Origin: Chloroflexota bacterium
GTDB taxonomy: Bacteria > Chloroflexota > Limnocylindria > Limnocylindrales > CSP1-4
Length of the DNA: 43,017 nucleotides
Reading direction: 5' to 3'
NCBI GenBank assembly: GCA_025935925.1
Contig: JAICUI010000023.1
Coordinates: 1 to 43,017, forward strand
The notes beneath the pieces were generated by a model. The model was not told the DNA's origin. It saw nothing but the letters and a program-made list of their open reading frames with translations, and ran no database searches. Made by a program: the position numbers and the translations under genes. Below, piece after piece: positions 30,884-37,787 of this stretch; within the stretch, counting starts at the first letter, position 1; each line of letters starts with the position of its first letter.

Positions 30884-31219
30884 GTGGAGTGGTACGCGGA
30901 CGCGTTCCTGCTGCTGCGCGGCAGCTTCCCGGGCCGCACCGCCGACGAGGGCGGCTGCGCCTGGGCGATGGCGTTCAGCCGCAACGAGCCGCGCGACGCC
31001 TTCCTCGCGCTCTACAACGACGACCGCGGCGTCTCCCGGGTGTTCGCGATGACCTTCGCGGAGGGCGAGTGGACGCTGCTGCGCGAGGACCCGGACTTCC
31101 ACCAGCGCCTCGTGATCCGCATCGGCCCGGACCGGCTCGACTGGAGCGCCGAGGCGTCCGAGGACGCAGGGAGGACGTGGCGAACGGACCTCGACTACAT
31201 CTTCGTGCGGCGGGACTGA
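30884..31219 (+). CDS. DUF1579-like protein, probably N-terminally truncated
   Basis: About 111 residues from GTG 30884 carry strands typical of small lipocalin-like/DUF1579 proteins (AFLLLRGSF, LALYNDDRGVSRVFAMTF, EGEWTLLREDPDFHQRL, SAEASEDAGRTWRTDLDYIF). Such proteins usually have 30 or more residues before the first of these strands; here the frame begins abruptly near the transporter promoter and no ribosome site or -10 box precedes GTG 30884 or TTG 30854. The ATG at 30871 is out of frame. It may be a decaying gene or use a rare start. Family assignment is tentative. Confidence 0.45.
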   Translation: MEWYADAFLLLRGSFPGRTADEGGCAWAMAFSRNEPRDAFLALYNDDRGVSRVFAMTFAEGEWTLLREDPDFHQRLVIRIGPDRLDWSAEASEDAGRTWRTDLDYIFVRRD

Positions 31220-31226
31220 CACGGTC

Positions 31227-31252
31227 GAGGCCGGCCACGGCGGGCCGGCCTC
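31227..31252. terminator. bidirectional terminator hairpin
   Basis: GAGGCCGGCC (31227-31236) pairs perfectly with GGCCGGCCTC (31243-31252), loop ACGGCG. It lies between the convergent genes ending at 31219 and 31290. U-tracts are absent, as often in GC-rich genomes. Confidence 0.55.
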
Positions 31253-31263
31253 GGGTTGACCTG

Positions 31264-31284
31264 TCGGCGCCGCTCGGGCGCCGA
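31264..31284. terminator. second terminator hairpin
   Basis: TCGGCGCC (31264-31271) pairs with GGCGCCGA (31277-31284) around a GCTCG loop, six bases before the stop of the large secreted protein gene. Confidence 0.45.
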
Positions 31285-31289
31285 TGAAT

Positions 31290-33209
31290 CTACGGGTTGA
31301 CGTTGCCGATGAACGTGCCCCAGTTCGCGAGGATCGTCCGGGTGCCGCCGCACGTGGTGTCGGCGACGAACTGGGCGAGCGTGCACACCTGGTTGATCGA
31401 CTCGTTGGCGAACCAGATCGAGCCGTCGGCCGCGGCCACGGCGGCGCCGTAGTCGCCCCAACGCTCGACGCCGTTGTCGACGGGGTCCTGGCTCCGCTCA
31501 CCGGTGAAGCCGTCGGCTGGACCGCTGCCCCGGTGGGCGAGGTTCACGGCCGTCGGCGAGTGGGTCGCGTCGAGCCGCACGAACGCGACGCCCGGGAAGT
31601 AGCCGGGCCCGACGATCGTGACGCTGAGGACGCCCTTGCCGGCCGCGTTCGCGGCGACGGCGGGGAACACGACGTTGTTGCCGGCCACGTTCAGGTAGCC
31701 CTGGTTCGCGATCGCCCCGTGGAGCGTCGTGCCCGTCCAGGACGGCGTGACGATGAACCACGCGACGCCGGTGCGGGTGACGCCGTTGGGTCCCTTGACC
31801 ACGGTGTTCACCGCGCCCCAGACGTGGCCGCCCGCGTAGACGGTCTGGTTCATGCGGTCGTCGTTGCTGTTGAGGACGTTGAGATGCTCGGTCGCGGGCT
31901 TGGACACGAGCCCGAGCCGGACCCCGAGCTTGCCCTGGAGCGCCTCGTCGAGCGGCGCCGGTCCCTTCTTCTGCTGCATCGCCGGCGGCTGGCCGTAGAC
32001 CTCGGTGGGGACGATGGCCTGCGTCAGCGAGACGGCCGGCGTCGCGGACGTCAGCGACCCCGTGCCGCTCAGCGCCCACAGGGTGATCCGATGGTCGAGC
32101 GTCGCGTCGAAGTCGAGCGCGGACAGGAAGTACTCGGTCCCGCCGTTCGCGGAGGCGTTCGTGCCACCGGGCGGGGTCGTGGTCGGCTGCATCGAGTACG
32201 CCGGTCCTTCGGCCTGCGTGAGCCCGCCGATGTGGACGACGGTCGGCAGCGTCCCGGCGGCCAGGGCCGCCTTGCTCATCGCGTACAGCTGCGTGCCGTT
32301 GAACTCCGGGCCCTCGATGGAGAACTCGTTGGTGCTGACGTAGAAGCCGGTGGCGTCCGCACCGATCAGCGGCTGGTCGCCGAGGCACGGGCAGCCGGGA
32401 TGGCTCGGGGTGCCGTTCGTGCCGTCGTCCGTGGTGTCGATCGCGTAGCGGAACCAGTCGCCGGTCGGGTCGGACGTCTTCGAGACGGCGAGCAGGGTCG
32501 CCGAGTGGTCACCGAAGTCGCCGGTGGCCGGATCGACATCGATCTCCAGCACGGACAGGTAGAACCGCGCCGTCGTCTGGTCGAAGTAGCACTTGGGGTC
32601 CGAGGTGAACTCGCCGAACGGCCCGTTCGGTCGGACGACCTCCGGGCTGAGCCCGAAGAACTGGTTGATGGCGATCGGCGCGGTCAGGTTCGCGCCTCCG
32701 GTGCTCCGGACGCGGAGCGCGGTGTTCACGCTCTCGACGATGAAGCCGCCGCCGACGCACAGCGCCTGGTCCGGTGGCTCGAGGCTGAATTGCGTGTTGA
32801 CGTAGTCGCCGGTGCCGGCATTGCGCTGGTCAAAATGGTTGAGCCCGTCGAATCCCGTGCCGCCGGTGGCGTCGACGACGGGCAGGGCCGCGGGCCGCGG
32901 GACGTGCGAGGACGGCACGCGCGCGGCGCTGATAGAGTTCGGGATCTGCTTGTCGAGCTCGGCGCGGGCCTCCTCGGGATCGGGCTGCGTCTGATCCACG
33001 GTGGCCGGCTCCGACGCCGTCTTCCGTCCCACGTGGGCCGTCCCGGTCCGGGTGATCTGCGCGGTGGACTGGTGGCCGAGCGAGTGCCGCGGAGCGGCCG
33101 CGGCGACCGGGAGCGCGGTCCCGGCGAGCAGTCCCACGACGGCAACGGCGGCCGTGAACCGGGCGATGGCTCCACGGGACACCAGGGGCAGGCTGGACAT
33201 GCCTGACAT
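31290..33209 (-). CDS. large secreted protein, probable beta-propeller
   Basis: The 639-residue protein has a clear signal peptide (AAVAVVGLLAGTALPVAAAAP near 18-38) and then a long mostly beta-strand region. Motifs such as EPPDQALCVGGGFIVESVN, SVLEIDVDPATGDF, CPCLGDQPLIGADATGFYVSTNEF and the C-terminal WGDYGAAVAAADGSIWFANE recur in uncharacterised secreted proteins of soil bacteria and resemble propeller blades. No catalytic residues are recognised. AAGGAG five bases before ATG 33209 sets the start; the frame extends upstream without homology. It is transcribed alone and followed by two hairpins. Function unknown. Confidence 0.7.
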   Translation of the reverse strand: MSGMSSLPLVSRGAIARFTAAVAVVGLLAGTALPVAAAAPRHSLGHQSTAQITRTGTAHVGRKTASEPATVDQTQPDPEEARAELDKQIPNSISAARVPSSHVPRPAALPVVDATGGTGFDGLNHFDQRNAGTGDYVNTQFSLEPPDQALCVGGGFIVESVNTALRVRSTGGANLTAPIAINQFFGLSPEVVRPNGPFGEFTSDPKCYFDQTTARFYLSVLEIDVDPATGDFGDHSATLLAVSKTSDPTGDWFRYAIDTTDDGTNGTPSHPGCPCLGDQPLIGADATGFYVSTNEFSIEGPEFNGTQLYAMSKAALAAGTLPTVVHIGGLTQAEGPAYSMQPTTTPPGGTNASANGGTEYFLSALDFDATLDHRITLWALSGTGSLTSATPAVSLTQAIVPTEVYGQPPAMQQKKGPAPLDEALQGKLGVRLGLVSKPATEHLNVLNSNDDRMNQTVYAGGHVWGAVNTVVKGPNGVTRTGVAWFIVTPSWTGTTLHGAIANQGYLNVAGNNVVFPAVAANAAGKGVLSVTIVGPGYFPGVAFVRLDATHSPTAVNLAHRGSGPADGFTGERSQDPVDNGVERWGDYGAAVAAADGSIWFANESINQVCTLAQFVADTTCGGTRTILANWGTFIGNVNP

Positions 33210-33450
33210 GCGGACTCCTTGTGGCGAACGCCGATGGATTTGGCGGGAGCGCGCGATCGACCGGGGACCCGGGGCCGCCCTCGTCAACGACCGAGTGGGG
33301 CCTGGAGGCGCGTCGGCGGTGTCACCGGTCGGGAGTGGGTACGACGGTACTCCGTCATGGGATTGCCCGTCGATTCGGCGACCGGTACGTGCCCGCTCGT
33401 GATCCGACTCGTCGGTCGTCCCTGCGCACGGTAGGCGAACGGCCCGGTCC

Positions 33451-33690
33451 CTATGCAGCGGGCGACGCCCGGAAGATCGCGCGCGCTCCGGCAAGACCCT
33501 TCAGCTCGTGGGTCCCCGCGGGCTCGACCCGCAGGTTCGACCCCTCGAGCAGGTCGGCCGTGGTCGCGGTCATCAGCACGTCGCTACCCCCGGCGAGCGC
33601 GAGCACGCGTGCGGCGACGTGGACGGCGGTCCCGCGGACGTCGTCGCCAACCGTCTCGATCTCGCCGGTATGGACGGCGGCGCGGATGGG
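33451..33690 (-). pseudogene. C-terminal remnant of a class III cyclase
   Basis: Eighty codons match the second half of a cyclase domain: RAAVHTGEIETVGDDVRGTA, VHVAARVLALAG, LMTATTADLLEG and GTHELKGLAGARAIFRA. The first half with both metal Asp residues is missing; beyond 33690 the frame runs antisense through the DUF1801 gene. There is no start signal. It is a broken gene, probably from an ATPase- or hydrolase-linked cyclase. Bases 33210-33450 between it and the secreted gene hold no gene I can support. Confidence 0.65.
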
Positions 33691-33759
33691 GACGCGGCAT
33701 CTCGGTCGGCTCCGGGGGGGCGGGACGGTGCGCGGCCATGATGCCCGCTCCGGCGGGCG

Positions 33760-33765
33760 TAGGCT
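33760..33765 (+). promoter_or_regulatory. leaderless -10 box TAGGCT
   Basis: TAGGCT ends 6 nt before the ATG at 33772 of the second DUF1801 gene. Confidence 0.45.
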
Positions 33766-33771
33766 GATTGC

Positions 33772-34221
33772 ATGAACGGTCAGGAGCCAGCGCCCATCAC
33801 CTTGCGGACCGGCATGGAAGGCAATGCCAGCGACGCGAAGACGGCGGACGGCGACCAACCCGTCTTCGCCTACATCGCCAGCCTGCCGCAGCCTCAGCGC
33901 GCCATCGCCGAGCAGATCGATGCCCTGGCAGCCAGGACGCTGCCCGATCTGCGGCGCGCGGTGAAGTGGGGGATGGCGTACTACGGCGTGGACGACGGCT
34001 GGTGCTTCACGTCGGGCGCCTTCGTCGGCCACGTCAAGGTGATGTTCATCCGCGGCACGGAGCTCGACCCGCGGCCGCCGGTCACGCCTGTCGGCATGGG
34101 CAAGCAGACCCGAGGTGTCGAGGTGGCGTCCGTGGACGCGATCGATGCACCCCGGCTCGAGTCGTGGATGCGCCAGGCGGCCACGATGCCGTTCGCCGGC
34201 GGCAAGCGGCGCTCAGGGTGA
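33772..34221 (+). CDS. DUF1801 protein
   Basis: This 149-residue protein has the DUF1801 core: VFAYIASLPQPQRAIAEQIDALA, LPDLRRAVKWGMAYYGVDDGWCFTSGAFVGHVKVMFIRG and a C-terminal helix LESWMRQA. An N-terminal stretch of about 25 polar residues is extra. The VKWG-PYY-like motif (VKWGMAYYG) is the family signature. Function unknown. ATG 33772 is fixed by the -10 box. It follows the cyclase remnant in the opposite direction. Confidence 0.8.
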   Translation: MNGQEPAPITLRTGMEGNASDAKTADGDQPVFAYIASLPQPQRAIAEQIDALAARTLPDLRRAVKWGMAYYGVDDGWCFTSGAFVGHVKVMFIRGTELDPRPPVTPVGMGKQTRGVEVASVDAIDAPRLESWMRQAATMPFAGGKRRSG

Positions 34222-34236
34222 TGTGGCGGCGGCGCC

Positions 34237-34368
34237 CTACTTCAGGACGGCGTACGTGACCTTGACGCGCACCTTGTAGATGTAGAACGTGCCATCCCGA
34301 CCAGGACCCTCCCGCGGACCAGGCGGCCCTTGCGGTTGGGACTCGCGGATCCGTTCGTCCACGCCCAC
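34237..34368 (-). CDS. small ORF after the XRE gene, doubtful
   Basis: A GTG at 34368 opens a 43-codon frame ending in strand-like TFYIYKVRVKVTYAVLK. It lies ten bases after the XRE gene's stop on the same strand. No ribosome site is seen and the sequence is not recognised; it may be the tail of a decayed gene. Confidence 0.2.
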   Translation of the reverse strand: MGVDERIRESQPQGPPGPREGPGRDGTFYIYKVRVKVTYAVLK

Positions 34369-34378
34369 GTCTTGACGC

Positions 34379-34756
34379 TCAGGGGACGGCCTGCCGTCTG
34401 CGCAGGGGTCCGCGGCGCGATCGCTGGCGGGCGCGGTACCAGGCCAGGTACTCGATGAGCTCGTCACGCTCGTCCTCGGTGAGGTCGGCAAACAGTGCCG
34501 CGCCCACAGTGTCGCTCGGCTTGGCGGATGGCTCGCCAGGGACCCGATAGCCCGATAACCGCATGAGGTCCGCGTACGGCACGGACAGCGCCTCGCTCAG
34601 CTGGTGGAGGACGTGCGGCGAGGGACGCTTGACGGCGTCGCGCTCGAGCTTGCTGAGGTAGGCGACCGAGATCCCGGCCGCTCGGGCGGCGTCGATGGCG
34701 GACAGACCGTGAACTTCCCGCGCCTGCCGTAGCCGGCCGCCGAACGAGCTTCCCAT
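34379..34756 (-). CDS. XRE-family helix-turn-helix regulator
   Basis: The 125-residue protein has an N-terminal Cro/C1-type HTH (about 6-62): LRQAREVHGLSAIDAARAAGIS, VAYLSKLERDAVKRPSPHVL and LSEALSVPYADLMRLSGY. The C-terminal part (DLTEDERDELIEYLAWYRARQR) is a helix as in short phage or toxin-antitoxin type repressors. It would bind DNA as a dimer, probably at the AT-rich inverted repeats just upstream of its own start. There is no ImmA/IrrE-type partner next to it. ATG 34756 follows family homology; ribosome site weak. Confidence 0.85.
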   Translation of the reverse strand: MGSSFGGRLRQAREVHGLSAIDAARAAGISVAYLSKLERDAVKRPSPHVLHQLSEALSVPYADLMRLSGYRVPGEPSAKPSDTVGAALFADLTEDERDELIEYLAWYRARQRSRRGPLRRRQAVP

Positions 34757-34770
34757 CGACGCTTCACGTT

Positions 34771-34807
34771 CCTATAGTAGTGATATGTAAACTACAGTTG
34801 ACACTAC
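34771..34807. promoter_or_regulatory. AT-rich promoter/operator with GTAGT/ACTAC repeats
   Basis: This 37-base stretch is far AT-richer than its surroundings. It holds GTAGTG (34777-34782), ACTAC (34791-34795) and CACTAC (34802-34807), i.e. one half-site facing two inverted ones, plus a minus-strand TACTAT/TATAGG -10-like sequence and a plus-strand TTGACA (34798-34803). It fits an XRE operator controlling the regulator and perhaps the divergent membrane protein. Confidence 0.5.
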
Positions 34808-34913
34808 CACCGGCGCGTGGTTGACTGCAAGCAGCGAGAGTGGTTGGAGCCGTCCAAGCGACCTCCCAGGCGCGACGCCGCCGAACGCTTCCCGTGCGAA
34901 AGGTCGCCTCTGG

Positions 34914-35591
34914 ATGCCTCTGCTGCAGCTCCTGGTCCTCGCCGTGCTGTGCATGGTCGCGCTCGGTAGCCTTCGACTGGTCCGGGTGCACCTTGGGCGG
35001 ACGCCGCTGCCGGACGGACCTGGACGGCGCCTGTTCCTGATCGCGTTCGTGGTGCTGCCGCCGCTCGTCCTCGGCGCGCTGATCCAGCCGGCGGGGCCCG
35101 CCGGGCCGCTGAGCGGCGTGAGCTCGCTGTTCGTCTACGCCCCCATGGTGGCCGCGCTCACGCTCCTGATGTGGATCGCCGCGCTCGTGATCGGCGAGGT
35201 CGTCCCCGGCCGGTCCGGCAGCCTGGCACGGCTGGCGCTCGCGGGAACGGAGGACGATCCCGCGCGAGGCATCCCGTCCGACCCGCCCATCACGCCGCAG
35301 CTCGCGCAGGCCGTCGCCGTCGTCGAGCGGGCGAACGCGGCGTTTCCGAGGGGACCGGCGTTTCCGGCGCAGGTCGATCGGGCCGGCTTCCTCGCCGACT
35401 GGGAAACCCTCGACGATGCCACCCGGACGCTCGAGCGGGACATCGTGGCCGAGCGGCGGCTCGCGATCGGGGTCGCCGTCAAGGCGGAGGCGACCGCGAG
35501 GGATGCCCGCAACCGCCTCGACACGCTCCGGCGCATCGCGACCCAGGATGGCCGCGCGCCTGGGCGCCCGATGGCACCATCGCCGCGGTGA
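34914..35591 (+). CDS. membrane protein of unknown function
   Basis: From ATG 34914 this 225-residue protein has three predicted membrane helices (about 2-22, 38-60 and 78-96) and a cytoplasmic C-terminal half of soluble helices (QLAQAVAVVERANAAF, WETLDDATRTLERDIVAERRLAI) that may form a coiled coil. I do not recognise the family. A TTG at 34821 in frame would add 31 residues; ATG is preferred because the first helix follows directly. It is divergent from the XRE regulator and may share its operator. Confidence 0.55.
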   Translation: MPLLQLLVLAVLCMVALGSLRLVRVHLGRTPLPDGPGRRLFLIAFVVLPPLVLGALIQPAGPAGPLSGVSSLFVYAPMVAALTLLMWIAALVIGEVVPGRSGSLARLALAGTEDDPARGIPSDPPITPQLAQAVAVVERANAAFPRGPAFPAQVDRAGFLADWETLDDATRTLERDIVAERRLAIGVAVKAEATARDARNRLDTLRRIATQDGRAPGRPMAPSPR

Positions 35592-35720
35592 TGCCCGCTG
35601 CGTGACGGGGCGCCGAGCCGCTGCAGCAATCGGTAGCACCACCCGCCGATGTAGGGCGAACACGCGGCCGGTGCGGCGCACGGTCACCGCCCACCGATGC
35701 TCCCTGGGCGGCCTCGGCGG

Positions 35721-36275
35721 TCAGGCTCCGCCGAACCTCCACCGCGTCGGCGCGTGATGCCGGTCGTCATCGAACATGCCGTGCATGCCGGGAAGCGCGA
35801 ACACCGTCGTCGGCTCGAGCCGGTAGAGCGCGTAGGGTGGGGGACCGGCGGTCGGGCCGTGCGGCCCGTAGACGTCCGCGCCGGTCGCTTCCAGCGGCCA
35901 GCCCTCACCGCCGAACTCGGTGGCGAGCCGAGCAACCGTGGCCTCGTCGGTGATCCGTCGGGCGCGGCCTTCCACGATCAGGTCCATCGACGGGATCGCC
36001 AGGCTCCCGGTCGCGATCACGCAGCGCTCCTCGGCCGCCAGGTTCCGGCCCTTGCGCGTGCCCGGCCCGACCAGGAAGTGGAACGCGCCGTCGATCCAGA
36101 ACGCGATGATCGGCATCAGGTGGGGCGCCCCGTCGGGCCGCACGGTCGCGAGCCAGTGGTTCTGGCCGGGAGCGGGATGCTGGAGCCGGTCGAGGGCGAC
36201 GTCCCACGCCGTCGTGCCGGTCTGGCCGCGGACCATCGGCTGCTCGGACGCCGGGGCGGGGGCTTCGTTCGTCAT
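35721..36275 (-). CDS. pyridoxamine 5'-phosphate oxidase-fold (FMN/F420-binding) protein
   Basis: The 184-residue split-barrel protein has NHWLATVRPDGAPHLMPIIAFWIDGAFHFL, then GRNLAAEERCVIATGS and MDLIVEGRARRITDEA, the order of PNPOx-like/PPOX-class proteins. These bind FMN, F420 or haem; which one cannot be told, and the C-terminal half with YALYRLEPTTVFAL is usual for the family. GGAGGA lies ten bases upstream of ATG 36275. It stands alone. The gap 35592-35720 shows no gene. Confidence 0.82.
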   Translation of the reverse strand: MTNEAPAPASEQPMVRGQTGTTAWDVALDRLQHPAPGQNHWLATVRPDGAPHLMPIIAFWIDGAFHFLVGPGTRKGRNLAAEERCVIATGSLAIPSMDLIVEGRARRITDEATVARLATEFGGEGWPLEATGADVYGPHGPTAGPPPYALYRLEPTTVFALPGMHGMFDDDRHHAPTRWRFGGA

Positions 36276-36599
36276 CTGGGTCGTTCCTCCGGATCGCTCG
36301 TCGCGGCGGCGACAGCCTGTCGGTCAGATCCAACCATGCCGGAGCACCTCCGCGACGGCGCCCCAGTCGTTGCCGAGCTGGTGGTCGCGGCCCGCGCCAT
36401 CCTTTCGAGGCGCCGATCGTGAAGCGGTGTCGCCGTGCTGCCGTTCGAACGGAGGTGGGCCTTCGGGTCGGCAGGCGTCGACCGCCGGGCCGGCGGGGAG
36501 CGCTGGCACATCCGGTCACGGCCGGACGACGTACCTCGTTGCCTCCGGTCCACCCGCGAGAAGCCCCCCGCGGGCGAGGACCCAGTGGAGGACGGCGCC
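36276..36599. other. region without a supported gene
   Basis: Frames on both strands here are unconserved in character. A minus-strand frame ending AVAEVLRHGWI at 36324 looks faintly protein-like and could be debris, but has no start signal. GGAGG at 36587-36591 belongs to the globin gene. Confidence 0.35.
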
Positions 36600-37037
36600 G
36601 TGCAAGAGCAGAGCCTGTACGAACGACTCGGCGGGGTGTTCGCGATCGCCGCCGTCGTGGATCACTTCAGCGAGGCGGTCGTCAGGAACCGGGTGGCTGG
36701 GCAGGGATCGGCCAACCCGCAGCTCCGGGAGTGGCATACCCAGCAGCTCGCCCGACTCCCGGGCCTCAAGTGGATGCGCACACTGTGGGTGTGCGACGTC
36801 GCCGGCGGCCCGTTCAGCTACGCCGGCACGAAGCCCGGCCACGAGCAGCTCAGCCTGGAGGAGGCGCACCGGGCGCTCCGGATCGCGCCCGAGGAGTTCG
36901 ACGCCGTCGCGGGCGAGCTCGCGAAGTCGCTCGACCACTTCGGCGTCCCGGAGCCCGAGAAGCAACAGGTCCTCGCCGCGTTCGCGGCCCACAAGGGAGA
37001 GGTCACGGAGGGCTCGCCCGCCGCTTCGGCCTCCTGA
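36600..37037 (+). CDS. group I truncated haemoglobin-like protein
   Basis: This 145-residue protein matches truncated haemoglobins: SLYERLGGVFAIAAVVDHF at the start, GGPFSYAGTKPGHEQL, LEEAHRALRIAPEEFDAVAGEL containing the proximal His of the F helix, and GVPEPEKQQVLAAFAAHK at the end. The B10 position, usually Tyr in group I (FYxRV), reads Ser here (DHFSEAV), and there is an insert before GGPFSY, so ligand chemistry may differ. GTG 36600 has GGAGG eight bases upstream; an ATG at 36435 would add 55 residues with no homology. Likely an oxygen or NO-handling protein. Confidence 0.78.
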   Translation: MQEQSLYERLGGVFAIAAVVDHFSEAVVRNRVAGQGSANPQLREWHTQQLARLPGLKWMRTLWVCDVAGGPFSYAGTKPGHEQLSLEEAHRALRIAPEEFDAVAGELAKSLDHFGVPEPEKQQVLAAFAAHKGEVTEGSPAASAS

Positions 37038-37055
37038 GCGCCGCGCCCCGTCGCG

Positions 37056-37193
37056 GGGTGGGTTGAGCCGGAGGATCCCGTCCACGAAGGGCAGGGGAGC
37101 GAGCCGGTTCATCCACGCGGCCGTCGTCCTGATCGACCACACGTATCGGGCGCAGGTCCGGCCGTCGTCCGTCCAGAGTGACCAGTCGCCGAC
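37056..37193 (-). pseudogene. SRPBCC gene fragment related to the 26.7-kb gene
   Basis: On the minus strand this fragment reads VGDWSLWTDDG, RYVWSIRTTAAWMNRLAPL and PFVDGILRLN, nearly the same as residues of the SRPBCC protein at 26749-27237 (GDWSLSTDG, RYVWSIRTTAAWMNALAPL, PFVDEIFRLN). Both ends are missing and no start exists. The DNA is also close, so this is a recently decayed paralogue. Confidence 0.75.
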
Positions 37194-37213
37194 CCGTCAG
37201 GGCGGCGCAGTCA

Positions 37214-37372
37214 GGGCTGCCAGTCGGCCTCACGTTCTACGACAGCGCCTATGCCGCGGTGGCGCGCGCACGAGGCGGCACGCTTGTCACCTTCGACACC
37301 GAGCTGCTCCGCGCGGCGCTGGGCACCCGGCCGGCCGACGTCCAGCTTGGCGTCCCGAGCGGCCCCGGCTGA
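37214..37372 (+). pseudogene. C-terminal remnant of a PIN-domain (VapC-like) toxin
   Basis: The frame reads GLPVGLTFYDSAYAAVARARGG and TLVTFDTELLRAA, matching the last third of PIN ribonucleases with their YDAxY and LVTxD acidic motifs. The first two acidic residues and the start are absent, and the frame begins right after the SRPBCC remnant. No antitoxin gene is visible. The region 37373-37451 has nothing recognisable. Confidence 0.6.
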
Positions 37373-37451
37373 CGGAGATCCGCGACGCCCGGTCCGCCCG
37401 TCAGGCCGCACGGTTGCGAGCCCGTGGCTTATCGGCGGGCGCGCGGCTTTC

Positions 37452-37787
37452 TCAGCTGGGTCGGTCCTGAAGCGTGCGGGATGGCTTCCAGGGGATCACC
37501 GAGCCGCGATCGTCGAGCCGGTCCGGCTCGTAGAGGTCGTAACCGCGCGCGGTCAGGTCGGCTGCGACATCGACCAATGCGAGGGTCGGGGGGTACGTTC
37601 GCAACGCGAACCAATGCGACACGTCGTCGCCGTGGGCACAGAGCAACTGCCCGTCATCCCGCAGCAGGAGGGTGCCGAAGGCGAAGCCTCCGCCGAAGTC
37701 CTCATCGAAGTCCATCGACCAGCGCCACCGCTGCCGTTCCGACGTACCGGGCGGCAGCTTCTCGACCTCGTCGTGGTCGGCGCTCAC
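37452..37787 (-). CDS. unknown protein coupled to the NERD gene
   Basis: A 111-residue protein with a Trp/Phe/Gly-rich centre (WRWSMDFDEDFGGGFAFGTLLL) and strands LLRDDGQLLCAH and SHWFALRTYPP, then a helix and TARGYDLYEPDRL. I do not recognise it. GTG 37787 overlaps the TGA of the upstream NERD gene as GTGA, so the two are translated together; a longer upstream frame is antisense-like. It may be a partner of the NERD protein. Confidence 0.55.
   Translation of the reverse strand: MSADHDEVEKLPPGTSERQRWRWSMDFDEDFGGGFAFGTLLLRDDGQLLCAHGDDVSHWFALRTYPPTLALVDVAADLTARGYDLYEPDRLDDRGSVIPWKPSRTLQDRPS

Noticed and set aside
28675-30984. A 769-codon minus-strand frame overlapping the AI-2E gene
   Set aside because: Arg/Gly/Ala-rich shadow in another frame; the true frame is hydrophobic with two AI-2E signatures.
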